A stretch of DNA of 64,000 nt from Microbacterium kunmingense (lineage in GTDB: Bacteria > Actinomycetota > Actinomycetes > Actinomycetales > Microbacteriaceae): contig NZ_JAKNUS010000009.1 in the NCBI RefSeq assembly GCF_023155745.1, forward strand, positions 1-64,000, written 5' to 3'. A program made the position numbers and the translations under genes. Each line of letters begins with the position of its first letter. The first letter of the stretch is position 1. Of this stretch, positions 1-7,845 are shown piece after piece. The notes below the pieces were generated by a model. It was given only the letters and a program-made list of their open reading frames with translations, was not told the origin of the DNA and ran no database searches.

Positions 1-53
1 TGACCACGCGTCGAAAGACACGCCGCACCCCCGGCCCCCGCCACCCGGACGAA

Positions 54-88
54 GAAGCGCCGCCGAGCAGCCAGCCCGGCGGCGCTTC
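54..88. terminator. Hairpin, candidate terminator of the ABC exporter operon
   Basis: An 11-bp perfect inverted repeat (GAAGCGCCGCC at 54-64, GGCGGCGCTTC at 78-88) surrounds a 13-base loop. It starts about 30 bases beyond the stop codon of the minus-strand permease gene. No clear U-tract follows, which is common for high-GC actinobacterial terminators, so termination is inferred from position and stem strength only. Bases 1-53 hold nothing I can assign. Confidence 0.5.
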
Positions 89-119
89 ACCCTGCCCACT
101 TGACAGAAAGCCCTACATA

Positions 120-947
120 TCAGTCGAGGAAGAGGGCGCGCAGGCGCTTCGTGGTGAAGATCAGGCCGACCGCGATCATCACGACGAAGTAGAGCACGTG
201 CCAGAGCATCCCCCAGCTGAGATCGCCGAGGGTGAGACCGCGGAGGAGCTCGACGCCGTGCCAGAGCGGAAGAGCCTGGATGACGGGAACGAGCCAGTCG
301 GGGTAGACGCTCAGCGGATAGAACGTCGCCGAGAACAGGAACATCGGCAGCATCACGAAGTTGATCCAGTCCATGTGCTGGAACGCCTTCATGTAGCTCG
401 TGATCGCCATCCCGAGGCTTGCGAACCCGAACGCGATGAGGAGGACCGCGGGGATGGCGAGAATGGCCGTCCAGGCGAGGTTCAGCCCCGCGAACTGCAT
501 GATCACCATGAACCCGCTGGCGTAGACGAGTCCGCGGAGCAGCGCGTAGAGGATCTCTCCCAGCGCCACGTCGAGTGGTCCGAGCGAGGTCGCCAGCATG
601 CCCTCGTAGAGCTTGCCGTAGTTGAGCTTGAAGAAGACGTTCCAGGTCGAGTCATACACGGCGCCGTTCATGGCCGAGACCGCCAGGAGTGCGGGGGCGA
701 TGAAGGCGGCGTAGGACACCTCCAGGCCCGAGGCGGTCGTGACGTCGCCGATGAGCGCGCCCAGTCCGACCCCCATCGAGAGGAGGTAGAAGACTGGCTC
801 GAAGAAGCCCGAGAGCACGACGATCCAGTTCGACGAGCGCGCCGCGATGAGGCCGCGCTGCACGACGGCCTGCGGGTTGCCGGCCCAGAGCGACCGGACT
901 CCTCCGGCGCGGGCGCGGGGCTCTGCAGCGATGGCGGTGGCGGTCAT
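120..947 (-). CDS. ABC-2 type permease (NodJ/LOSE-like), second permease
   Basis: 275-residue membrane subunit of an ABC exporter. After a cytoplasmic start it has about six hydrophobic segments. Near residues 205-245 it carries the stretch MFLFSATFYPLSVYP followed by a PLWHGVELLRG-type segment, which is characteristic of NodJ/DrrB-type ABC-2 permeases (lipo-oligosaccharide or drug export). I chose the ATG at 947 because it overlaps the upstream stop as ATGA; any longer reading runs through the neighbouring permease gene. It is the last gene of a three-gene minus-strand operon and resembles the permease just upstream, so the two probably form a heterodimer energised by the NodI-like ATPase. 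The substrate is not deducible. Confidence 0.9.
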   Translation of the reverse strand: MTATAIAAEPRARAGGVRSLWAGNPQAVVQRGLIAARSSNWIVVLSGFFEPVFYLLSMGVGLGALIGDVTTASGLEVSYAAFIAPALLAVSAMNGAVYDSTWNVFFKLNYGKLYEGMLATSLGPLDVALGEILYALLRGLVYASGFMVIMQFAGLNLAWTAILAIPAVLLIAFGFASLGMAITSYMKAFQHMDWINFVMLPMFLFSATFYPLSVYPDWLVPVIQALPLWHGVELLRGLTLGDLSWGMLWHVLYFVVMIAVGLIFTTKRLRALFLD

Positions 948-1867
948 TTCGCGAGCCTCCGCACGAAGATCCGGCGCGCGAGGAACGCGGCGCCGACGGT
1001 GAGGACGACGAGGTACAGGATGTGCACCCCGATCATCAGGAGGCTCTCGGGCCGGCCGTAGGTGACGAGTCGCCCGAGCTCGGTGGCGTGCCAGAGCGGC
1101 GAGATCCAGCCGATCACCTGCAGCCAGCCGAGCGTGGACAGCGGGTAGAACGTGCCGGAGAAGAGGAACATCGGCATGAAGATGAAGCGCTGCACGAGAG
1201 CGAACTGCCCTTTGTCGTCTTCGATCGATCCGGCGTAGGCCATGATCGGCACCCCGAAGGCGAGCCCCGCGAGGATCGAGATGAAGATCGAGATCCAGCC
1301 CGTCTCGGGGTTCGGGATCGCCTGGAAGAGCACGAGGAAGACGTAGTAGGCCGCTCCCACCACGACCATGCGGGCGGTGGCGCCCAGGATCACACCGTGG
1401 GCGATCTGCGGCGAGGACAGCGCCGACGCGTTGAACCCGTAGAAGTAGCGTCGCCACTTGAACCCCGCCATCACCGGGTAGGTGAACTCCTCGCTCGCGA
1501 CGGCGATGGTCGCGGTCATGAGGAGCGCGGGCGCCACGAACACGACGTAGTCGACGGTGACGCCGCCGTCAGAGACCGGCGCGTCGATCAGCGCCGCCAA
1601 GCCTAGGCCGAGGCCCAGGAGGTACACGATCGGCTGGCCGAGGGCACCGACCACGATGGTCCAGCCGTAGGCGCGCATCGCGCGCACCATGTGCTCGGTG
1701 ACGTACCACGAGCCGTAAGCGCGGGGCTTGCGTCCCCACGCCATCGCTTCGGCCCGCAGCTCGTCGAGGCTCGGCTGGGCGACCTTCGCGGTCGCCTGGG
1801 CGCTCGTCGGGCCGGCGCTGTTCGGGCCGGCGCTCATCGCACCGGCGCTGTTCGGGTCGGCGCTCAT
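944..1867 (-). CDS. ABC-2 type permease (NodJ/LOSE-like), first permease
   Basis: 307-residue ABC-2 permease with a hydrophilic N-terminus of about 55 residues, six or so membrane segments, and the family stretch MFLFSGTFYPLS near residues 225-240. It is translationally coupled on both sides by ATGA overlaps (stop of the ATPase at 1864, start of the second permease at 947). The first 20 codons are two near-identical 10-residue units, MSADPNSAGA and MSAGPNSAGP, each beginning with Met. Either ATG (1867 or 1837) could serve as the start; I kept 1867 because of the overlap. This tail is absent from the partner permease and looks like a recent duplication. Function: export with the neighbouring ATPase; substrate unknown. 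Confidence 0.9.
   Translation of the reverse strand: MSADPNSAGAMSAGPNSAGPTSAQATAKVAQPSLDELRAEAMAWGRKPRAYGSWYVTEHMVRAMRAYGWTIVVGALGQPIVYLLGLGLGLAALIDAPVSDGGVTVDYVVFVAPALLMTATIAVASEEFTYPVMAGFKWRRYFYGFNASALSSPQIAHGVILGATARMVVVGAAYYVFLVLFQAIPNPETGWISIFISILAGLAFGVPIMAYAGSIEDDKGQFALVQRFIFMPMFLFSGTFYPLSTLGWLQVIGWISPLWHATELGRLVTYGRPESLLMIGVHILYLVVLTVGAAFLARRIFVRRLAK
1812..1867 (-). repeat. 30-bp direct duplication at a gene start
   Basis: Two 26-base copies (1812-1837 and 1842-1867) differ at one base and lie 30 bases apart, exactly ten codons. Each copy ends in an ATGAGCGC start context on the minus strand. The duplication stays in frame, so it adds ten residues to the permease N-terminus and gives a second possible initiation codon. 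Confidence 0.85.
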
Positions 1868-2805
1868 TCGATCAGCGACCTTCCGGTCAGGCGCAGGAAG
1901 ACGTCTTCGAGGCTGGAGCGACGCACGAGCGAGGTGACGGGCTCGAAGCCGAGCTGCGTGACGCGCTCGAGTGCCCGCTCGCCGTTGTCGGCGTAGATGA
2001 GGATGCGATCCGGGAGCACCTCGACACTGTCGCCGAGGCCCTGCAGCTGCGGTGCGACCTGCTCGTTGCGGTCGGAGCCGAAGCGCACCTCGAGGACCTC
2101 ACGACTGGAGTGCTCGCGGATGAGCGATGCCGGTGTCCCCTCGGCCATGATGCGGCCCTTGTCGACGACGATCAGGCGGTCGCAGAGTTGCTCGGCCTCG
2201 TCCATGTAGTGGGTCGTGAGCACCAGCGTGGTGCCGCGCTCCTTCAGGCGGAACAGGCGGTCCCACAGCACGTGCCGGGCCTGGGGATCAAGGCCCGTGG
2301 TCGGTTCGTCGAGAAGCAGGATGCGCGGGTCGTTGATAAGGCCGCGCGCGATAGTGAGGCGGCGCTTCATCCCGCCCGACAGCTGCTCGACCTTGTTCTT
2401 GGCCTTGTCTTCGAGCTGCGCGAACGCCAGCAGCTCGTCGGCCTTCTCGTGGCACACCTTGCTCGGCAGACCGAAGTAGCGACCGTAGATGTAGAGGTTC
2501 TCGCGGGCGTTGAGCTCGGCGTCGAGGTTGTCCTGCTGCGGCACGACACCCAGGCGGGAGCGGATCTCGGGGCCATACCGGTCGGGGTCGAGCCCCAGGA
2601 TGCTCAGCTCTCCGCGCGTGCGCGTCGACACGGCGCCGATCATCTTCATGGTGGTCGATTTGCCGGCGCCGTTGGGCCCGAGGAGCCCGAAGGACTCGCC
2701 GGGCGCGACATCGAACGACAGCCCGTCGACGGCGACGAAGTCGGGCTTCCCCTTCGACGAATACGTCTTCACGAGGTTCCCGGCGCGGATCACGGGCTCA
2801 GGCAC
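1864..2805 (-). CDS. ABC transporter ATP-binding protein (NodI/DrrA-like)
   Basis: 313-residue nucleotide-binding subunit. Visible motifs: Walker A GPNGAGKST (about residues 39-47), Q-loop in VVPQQDNLD, signature LSGGMKRRL (about 138), Walker B LLLDEPTTGLDP (about 160), and switch His in LTTHYMDEAE. The GLL-GPNGAGKSTTMKMI core and a C-terminal regulatory segment of about 90 residues match NodI/DrrA exporters rather than importer ATPases. It is the first gene of the operon with the two ABC-2 permeases downstream. Its upstream side is the long repeat field at 2806-3574, so the operon promoter should lie in about the first 100 bases of that gap; I see no convincing -35/-10 pair there. Confidence 0.93.
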   Translation of the reverse strand: MPEPVIRAGNLVKTYSSKGKPDFVAVDGLSFDVAPGESFGLLGPNGAGKSTTMKMIGAVSTRTRGELSILGLDPDRYGPEIRSRLGVVPQQDNLDAELNARENLYIYGRYFGLPSKVCHEKADELLAFAQLEDKAKNKVEQLSGGMKRRLTIARGLINDPRILLLDEPTTGLDPQARHVLWDRLFRLKERGTTLVLTTHYMDEAEQLCDRLIVVDKGRIMAEGTPASLIREHSSREVLEVRFGSDRNEQVAPQLQGLGDSVEVLPDRILIYADNGERALERVTQLGFEPVTSLVRRSSLEDVFLRLTGRSLIE

Positions 2806-2964
2806 CGGACCACCCTACCCGCGACCTCCGACACGGTGGACGGCGGCTGACCGGCCGCCCCCGCGGCATCCGTTCTCTTTCTTTCCCGCCGCCCCGCGCA
2901 TCCATCGCCCGTCTCTTTCTCCGCTTCCGCCGCTTCGTTCGTCGCCCTCTTCCTCCGTTCCCCG

Positions 2965-3025
2965 CTTCGTTCGTCGCATATGCACGCCACGGGCGCCCTC
3001 CGGCGTACATCTGCGACGAACGAAG
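2965..3025. repeat. Palindromic element A, copy 1
   Basis: Inverted repeat with 14-bp perfect outer arms (CTTCGTTCGTCGCA / TGCGACGAACGAAG). The stem continues as TATGCAC against GTACATC with two mismatches. The core from TTCGTCGCA to TGCGACGAA spans 2970-3020, exactly 51 bases, the same as in the three other copies. The loop here contains its own GGGCGCCC palindrome. Confidence 0.9.
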
Positions 3026-3180
3026 TCGCGTGGGGGTGGCCCGGGGCGGGGCCGTGGGCGGCCGCGTGGGGCGGCCGGGGGCCGTCGGCTGGGGCGGCGG
3101 TGGGCAGTCGCGTGGGCCGGCCGCAGGGGCGCGGCGGGTGCGATGGCGGGCGCTTGAGCGTCGACTCCGCCCTATCCCGC

Positions 3181-3237
3181 TCGCTCGTCGCATATGCACG
3201 CGTCACCCGCCCGAACGTGTACATCTGCGACGAACGA
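3181..3237. repeat. Palindromic element A, copy 2
   Basis: Same element: CTCGTCGCATATGCAC at 3184-3199 faces GTACATCTGCGACGAA at 3219-3234. The core span is again 51 bases. One arm base differs from copies 1, 3 and 4. Confidence 0.9.
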
Positions 3238-3309
3238 GGCAGGGGACAGCGACTGGGGAGCGAGCCGGTGGTTGTGGCGGCGGCTCACGTCCCCCGGGCG
3301 CCTGGCACC

Positions 3310-3370
3310 CGTTCGTTCGTCGCATATGCACGCCTCACCCGCCCGATCGCGTACATCTGCGACGAACGAG
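3310..3370. repeat. Palindromic element A, copy 3
   Basis: TTCGTCGCATATGCAC (3316-3331) faces GTACATCTGCGACGAA (3351-3366), core 51 bases. It lies about 132 bases after copy 2. The flanks on both sides are also repeated (GGCAGGGGAC just after the palindrome and CGGCGGCTCACGTCCCCCGG before the next one), so the repeating unit is larger than the palindrome. Confidence 0.9.
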
Positions 3371-3444
3371 GCAGGGGACGGTGACCTGGGGGGCAAGCCG
3401 GTGGTAGTAGCGGCGGCTCACGTCCCCCGGGGCCGCTGGCACGC

Positions 3445-3506
3445 GTTCGTTCGTCGCATATGCACGCCTTTCCCGCTCGATCGCGTACATCTGCGACGAA
3501 CGAAGC
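3445..3506. repeat. Palindromic element A, copy 4
   Basis: TTCGTCGCATATGCAC (3450-3465) faces GTACATCTGCGACGAA (3485-3500), core 51 bases, about 134 bases after copy 3. Loop sequences differ among the four copies while the arms are nearly invariant. Confidence 0.9.
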
Positions 3507-3574
3507 GGGAGAGGGAGCCCGGCGAGGGGCGGACGCGAGGGCGGAGGCGGGCGCGGCGCCGGGCGCGGACGCGC

Positions 3575-3618
3575 GTCAACCTCGGTTGACAAGGCGGAGA
3601 ACGTCACCTACGGTTGAC
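3575..3618 (+). promoter_or_regulatory. Promoter and operator of the small HTH gene
   Basis: A perfect palindrome, GTCAACC-TC-GGTTGAC (3575-3590), overlaps a consensus -35 box TTGACA (3586-3591). After a 17-base spacer comes a -10-like TACGGT (3609-3614). A third half-site, GGTTGAC (3612-3618), overlaps the -10. This arrangement suits repression, most simply autoregulation by the HTH protein encoded directly downstream (inference). Confidence 0.65.
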
Positions 3619-3655
3619 GACGGATGCCGCGCCGCGGCCGAGAGGGAGAGAGACC

Positions 3656-3871
3656 GTGTCCAGCGACGACCTGCGCACCCTGATCGGGTCGGCGCCCGAT
3701 CCGGAGCCCATTGCCGAACTGCGACGACTCGCGGGGGTCCGCGTCGAGCTGTCGCGCGCCGAGGAGGTGCAGGTGCGCCGCGCGCGCACGCTCGGATACT
3801 CCTGGCAGGCCATCGCCGGGGCACTCGGTGTGAGCAAACAGGCAGCCCACAAGAAGTACGGTCGTAGCTGA
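3656..3871 (+). CDS. Small helix-turn-helix DNA-binding protein
   Basis: 71-residue protein starting at GTG 3656, preceded by a good ribosome site (GAGAGGGAGAG). An in-frame TTG at 3614 would add 14 residues but lies inside the promoter. The C-terminal half, about residues 35-70, is one helix-turn-helix unit: RRARTLGYSWQAIAGALGVS followed by KQAAHKKYGRS. The middle of the protein (SRAEEVQVRRARTL) is likely an amphipathic helix for dimerisation. Small proteins of this type occur in actinobacteria, often beside stress genes. Here it lies 22 bases upstream of an ABC exporter and may be co-transcribed with it. A palindromic site sits on its own promoter. Target genes cannot be told from sequence. 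Confidence 0.8.
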   Translation: MSSDDLRTLIGSAPDPEPIAELRRLAGVRVELSRAEEVQVRRARTLGYSWQAIAGALGVSKQAAHKKYGRS

Positions 3872-3893
3872 GCCTCACCCCCGGAGCATCCCC

Positions 3894-5843
3894 ATGTCAG
3901 ACAGCACCCGTCCATCCCGCCGCCGCGGCCGCCGCGGAGCAACCCAGGAGGGGCCCCGCGCGAGCCTCACGCAGCTGATCCCCTTCCTCCTGGAGCACAA
4001 GGGCGTGCTCGTGGTCGTCGCGATCCTCAGCATCATCGGCGCAGTGGCGACCCTCGGCCAGCCGGTGCTCGTCGGCCAGGTGATCGAGCGGGTGCAGGCA
4101 GGTGAGACCCTCGGCCTCCTGGTCTGGGGCATCGTGGCGCTCGTCATCGCCGCCTCGCTCATCGGCGGCTACCAGCACTACCTCCTGCAGCGCACCGGCA
4201 CGGCGGTGGTCTACTCCAGCCGCCGGAAGCTCGTCGCGCGGATCCTCCGTCTCCCCATCAGCGAGTTCGACTCGCGCCGCACCGGCGACCTCGTCTCCCG
4301 GGTGGGCACCGACACCACGCTGTTGTACGCCGTGCTCACCCAGGGACTCGCCGACGCCGTCGGCAACTCGCTCATCTTCGTCGGCGCGGTGATCGGCATG
4401 GCGATCATCGACCCCGCCCTGCTCGGGGCCATCGTCCTGGTGCTCGGGGTCTCCGTCGCGGCCGTCGTCATCCTCAGCGGGCGGATCCGCCGCGCCACCC
4501 AGGCGCAGCAGGAGAAGGTGGGCGAGCTGGCCTCGGGCGTCGAGCGTGCCGTCGGCTCCATCCGCACCGTGCGCGCCGCCGGAGCAACCGAGCGCGAGAC
4601 CGAGGCGATCACCGGCGTCGCGACCGAGGTGTACCACGTGGGCGTGCGCATCGCGAAGGTCTCGGCCCTCGTCGTCCCGGTTGCGGGGATCGCCCTCCAG
4701 GTGTCGCTCCTCGTCGTCCTCGGGCTCGGCGGGTTCCGCGTGGCCTCGGGCGCCATCTCGGTGGCGAGCCTCGTGACCTTCGTCATCTTCCTGTTCCTTC
4801 TCGTCGGTCCCCTGGCGACCTTCTTCGGCGCCATCACCTCGGTGAACCAGGCACTCGGCGCGCTCGGGCGCATCCAGGAGGTGCTCGACCTCCCCACCGA
4901 GACGTCGGACGACACCCGCATCGCGGCGAGCCTGCCCGCGACGCCCCGGTCGGCGACCGCACCGGGTGAAGAGCCGGCGGCGATCGAGTTCGTCGATGTG
5001 CACTTCTCCTACCCGGAGAACGTCATCGCGGCACGACGGAGCGCCGAGCAGGAGGCGAAGGCCCTCCTCGAAGCAGCGCACGTCGGCACCTCCGCCATCG
5101 AGGTCGTCCGCGATGAGGATCAGGATGCCGCGAGCGCGGCGTCCGAGCCGGGTGCGGCCGACGGCGAGGTGCTGCGCGGGGTGTCGTTCCGTGTGCCGCG
5201 CGGCGCGCGTGTGGCCCTGGTCGGACCGTCGGGAGCCGGGAAGAGCACGACCCTCGCCCTCATCGAGCGCTTCTACGACCCGACCGCTGGGGCGATCCTG
5301 CTCGACGGACAGGACGTCCGGGCTCTGGACCGGGCGGCGCTTCGCGCGCAGCTCGGGTACGTGGAGCAGGACGCGCCGACCCTCGCCGGCACGATCGCCG
5401 AGAATCTGCGACTTGCGGCGCCCGACGCTTCGGACGCCGAGTGCGAGCGGGTGCTGCGGGCCGTGAACCTCGGCGAAGTGCTGGAGCGGAGCCCGCTCGG
5501 GCTCGAGGCACCCGTCGGTGAGAGCGGCGTGATGCTCTCCGGCGGAGAGCGTCAGCGTCTCGCGATCGCGCGGGCCCTGCTCGCCGCGCCGCCGATTCTG
5601 CTGCTGGACGAATCGACCTCGTCCCTCGACGGCCTGAACGAGCAGCGCATGCGCGATGCGATCGACGCAGTCGCGGCGGGTCGCACGCTCATCGTGATCG
5701 CGCACCGGCTGTCGACCGTCGTTGACAGCGACCTCATCGTGGTGCTCGACCACGGCCGCGTGGTCGGCCAGGGCACACACGGGGAGCTGGTGGAGACGAC
5801 GCCGCTGTACCGCGACCTCGCCCGCCACCAGCTCCTGGTGTGA
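3894..5843 (+). CDS. ABC exporter, fused membrane and ATPase domains
   Basis: 649-residue half-transporter of the MsbA/multidrug type. About six transmembrane helices occupy residues 20-320, followed by a nucleotide-binding domain with FSYPEN (about 372), Walker A GPSGAGKST (about 443), signature LSGGERQRLAIARALL (about 548), Walker B ILLLDESTSSLD (with catalytic Glu), and switch His in IAHRLSTV. Because all catalytic motifs are canonical, it should work as a homodimer. It has an unusual insertion of about 48 residues between FSYPEN and VLRGVSF, a place where related proteins have only a short turn. Start ATG 3894 has GGAG about 9 bases upstream. It ends 7 bases before the convergent pckG stop. 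The substrate is unknown. Confidence 0.9.
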   Translation: MSDSTRPSRRRGRRGATQEGPRASLTQLIPFLLEHKGVLVVVAILSIIGAVATLGQPVLVGQVIERVQAGETLGLLVWGIVALVIAASLIGGYQHYLLQRTGTAVVYSSRRKLVARILRLPISEFDSRRTGDLVSRVGTDTTLLYAVLTQGLADAVGNSLIFVGAVIGMAIIDPALLGAIVLVLGVSVAAVVILSGRIRRATQAQQEKVGELASGVERAVGSIRTVRAAGATERETEAITGVATEVYHVGVRIAKVSALVVPVAGIALQVSLLVVLGLGGFRVASGAISVASLVTFVIFLFLLVGPLATFFGAITSVNQALGALGRIQEVLDLPTETSDDTRIAASLPATPRSATAPGEEPAAIEFVDVHFSYPENVIAARRSAEQEAKALLEAAHVGTSAIEVVRDEDQDAASAASEPGAADGEVLRGVSFRVPRGARVALVGPSGAGKSTTLALIERFYDPTAGAILLDGQDVRALDRAALRAQLGYVEQDAPTLAGTIAENLRLAAPDASDAECERVLRAVNLGEVLERSPLGLEAPVGESGVMLSGGERQRLAIARALLAAPPILLLDESTSSLDGLNEQRMRDAIDAVAAGRTLIVIAHRLSTVVDSDLIVVLDHGRVVGQGTHGELVETTPLYRDLARHQLLV

Positions 5844-5850
5844 CGCGGGG

Positions 5851-7728
5851 TCAGGCCCGCTGGAGGCGGTACCGCAGCGCCGCGAGCTCGGCGTACAACG
5901 CCGCGGGGATGCGTCCCTCGAACGTGCGGAAGAACTCGTCGGTGAGGTCGGCCTCCTTCAACCACGACTGCGGGTCGATGGCGAAGAGGCGCTCGAGGTC
6001 GGCGGTCGAGACGTCGATGCCGTCGACATCGAGGTCTTCGATGCGCGGCAGGCGCCCGACCGGGCTGTCGACCGCGGGGACCTCGCCCTCGATACGGCGG
6101 ATGATCCAGTCGATGACCCGGGCGTTGTCGCCGAATCCGGGCCAGAGGAACCGGCCGTCAGGCCCCTTCCGGAACCAGTTGACCTGGAAGATGCGGGGCG
6201 CGCGGTCGAAGCGGAGCTTCTGGCCGACCTTCAGCCAGTGCCCGAAGTAGTCGGCCATGTTGTAGCCGCAGAACGGCAGCATCGCGAACGGGTCGCGGCG
6301 AAGCTCTCCGACGGTTCCCTCGGCGGCCGCGGTGCGCTCCGACGAGATGGTCGCGCCCATGAACACCCCGTGGGTCCAGTCGGTGGCCTCGACCACGAGC
6401 GGGACGTTGGTGGCGCGGCGGCCCCCGAAGAGGATCGCATCCAGCGGCACGCCCTGCGGGGCGTCCCAGTCCTCGGCGATCTGGGGGCACTGAGCGGCGC
6501 CGACGGTGAAGCGCGAATTGGGGTGCGCGGCGGGTCGGCCGCTCTCGGGCGTCCAGGGGTTGCCCTCCCAGTCGGTGAGCTCCGCCGGCGGGGTGTCGGT
6601 GAGCCCCTCCCACCAGACGTCGCCGTCGGGACGGAGCGCGACGTTCGTGAAGATCGTGTTGCCCCACAGCGTCTCGACGGCGGTGACGTTGGTCGACTCA
6701 CCGGTGCCGGGGGCGACGCCGAAGAAGCCCGCCTCGGGGTTGATCGCCCACAGGCGCCCGTCCTCGCCGGGGCGAAGCCACGCGATGTCGTCGCCGAGGG
6801 TCTCCACGCGCCATCCCGGAATGGTCGGCCGCAGCATCGCGAGGTTGGTCTTGCCGCACGCCGAGGGGAACGCCGCGGCGACGTGGTAGGCCCGACCGGC
6901 CGGGTCGATCACGCGGATGAGCAGCATGTGCTCGGCCAGCCAGCCCTCGTCGCGGCCGATGACCGAGGCGATCCGCAGCGCGAAGCACTTCTTCGCCAGG
7001 ATCGCGTTGCCGCCGTATCCCGACCCGAACGACCACACCTCGAGCGTGTCGGGGAAGTGGACGATGTACTTCTCGTCGTTGCACGGCCACGCCACGTCGG
7101 GCTCGCCGGGCCCCAGGGGGGCACCGACCGAGTGGACAGTCTTCACCCAGGGCTTGCCCGCGGCGATCTCGCGCAGCACCTGCGTGCCCACTCGGGTCAT
7201 GATCCCGATGGATGCCACGGCGTAGGCGCTGTCGGTCACCTGAACCCCGATGTGCGACAGCGGGCCGCCGACCGGGCCCATCGAGAAGGGCACGACGTAC
7301 ATCGTGCGTCCACGCATCGATCCCTCGAACAGGGGGGTGATCGTGGCGCGGATCTCCGCCGGAGGAGCCCAGTTGTTCGTCGGGCCGGCGTCTTCTTCGA
7401 GCTCGGACGCGATGAAGGTGCGGGCCTCGGTGCGGGCGACATCGCTCGGGTGCGAGCGGGCGAGGTACGAACCCGGCCGCCACTCGGGGTTGAGCTTGAT
7501 GAGCTTGCCCTCGTCGACCATCTGGCGAAGCAGCGCGTCGTTCTCGCCGCGCGATCCGTCGACCCAGTGGATGCGGTCGGGCTGGGTGAGGGTGGCGATC
7601 TCTTCGACCCAGGCCTCGAGCTCGGCCATCCCTTCGCCGCCGATCGTCGGGCGAGCACCATAGGCGCGGGAGTCCCGGTCGACAGTCGCGGTGGGTGCGG
7701 TGCGCGAGAAGATGTCGGCGATGGCCAT
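5851..7728 (-). CDS. pckG: Phosphoenolpyruvate carboxykinase (GTP)
   Basis: 625 residues, the usual length of GTP-dependent PEPCK. It converts oxaloacetate and GTP to PEP, CO2 and GDP, the entry step of gluconeogenesis in the cytoplasm. Diagnostic stretches include [20 protein letters not shown], the kinase-1a P-loop [13 protein letters not shown] (about residues 282-294), and the downstream [20 protein letters not shown] metal/GTP region. The N-terminus and start ATG 7728 fit, with GAGGGAG as ribosome site. It is divergent from a RamB-like ScfR-family regulator, with about 117 bases between the start codons, which suggests acetate/gluconeogenic control (inference). Confidence 0.97.
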   Translation of the reverse strand: MAIADIFSRTAPTATVDRDSRAYGARPTIGGEGMAELEAWVEEIATLTQPDRIHWVDGSRGENDALLRQMVDEGKLIKLNPEWRPGSYLARSHPSDVARTEARTFIASELEEDAGPTNNWAPPAEIRATITPLFEGSMRGRTMYVVPFSMGPVGGPLSHIGVQVTDSAYAVASIGIMTRVGTQVLREIAAGKPWVKTVHSVGAPLGPGEPDVAWPCNDEKYIVHFPDTLEVWSFGSGYGGNAILAKKCFALRIASVIGRDEGWLAEHMLLIRVIDPAGRAYHVAAAFPSACGKTNLAMLRPTIPGWRVETLGDDIAWLRPGEDGRLWAINPEAGFFGVAPGTGESTNVTAVETLWGNTIFTNVALRPDGDVWWEGLTDTPPAELTDWEGNPWTPESGRPAAHPNSRFTVGAAQCPQIAEDWDAPQGVPLDAILFGGRRATNVPLVVEATDWTHGVFMGATISSERTAAAEGTVGELRRDPFAMLPFCGYNMADYFGHWLKVGQKLRFDRAPRIFQVNWFRKGPDGRFLWPGFGDNARVIDWIIRRIEGEVPAVDSPVGRLPRIEDLDVDGIDVSTADLERLFAIDPQSWLKEADLTDEFFRTFEGRIPAALYAELAALRYRLQRA

Positions 7729-7751
7729 GAAAGCTCCCTCGATGTCGGCAT

Positions 7752-7839
7752 GAAACCTGGTGTTCCTCCACTATCCCGGGCTGCGCCCCCGTGTTTATCA
7801 AAAAGGTCCACGCAAGAAACCTGATTCTTTCGCTATCCT
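7752..7839. promoter_or_regulatory. Divergent pckG / ramB-like promoter region
   Basis: The 117-base gap contains GAAACCTG twice in direct orientation (7752-7759 and 7816-7823). The second copy lies in an imperfect dyad AAGAA-N6-TTCTT (7814-7829) just upstream of the regulator's -10. These are candidate operators for the adjacent regulator, because A-rich AAAC-containing sites are typical of RamB in corynebacteria. The assignment is inference from position. Confidence 0.4.
7834..7839 (+). promoter_or_regulatory. Leaderless -10 box of the RamB-like gene
   Basis: TATCCT lies 6 bases upstream of ATG 7846, with no room for a ribosome site. Transcription would start at or beside the A of the start codon. 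Confidence 0.6.
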
Positions 7840-7845
7840 CAAATC

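Larger units (their letters stand above)
2806..3574. other. Gene-free repeat field between an ABC operon and the HTH gene
   Basis: About 770 bases without a believable gene. Reading frames here have biased composition and no family resemblance. Bases 2870-2965 form a pyrimidine-rich tract containing a partial palindrome arm (CGCTTCGTTCGTCGC at 2931-2945). From 2965 onward there are four copies of one palindrome, the last three carried in roughly 133-bp direct repeats. The copies are listed separately. Confidence 0.8.

Noticed and set aside
2965..3506. CRISPR array
   Set aside because: Repeat units are palindromic and about 133 bp apart, the spacers are themselves repeated, and there are no cas genes.
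3897..5828. 643-residue minus-strand frame over the ABC exporter
   Set aside because: Antisense shadow, His/Asp/Arg-rich, no motif.
5722..7824. 700-residue plus-strand frame over pckG
   Set aside because: It lies antisense to a gene with full PEPCK motifs; codon composition is that of a shadow.
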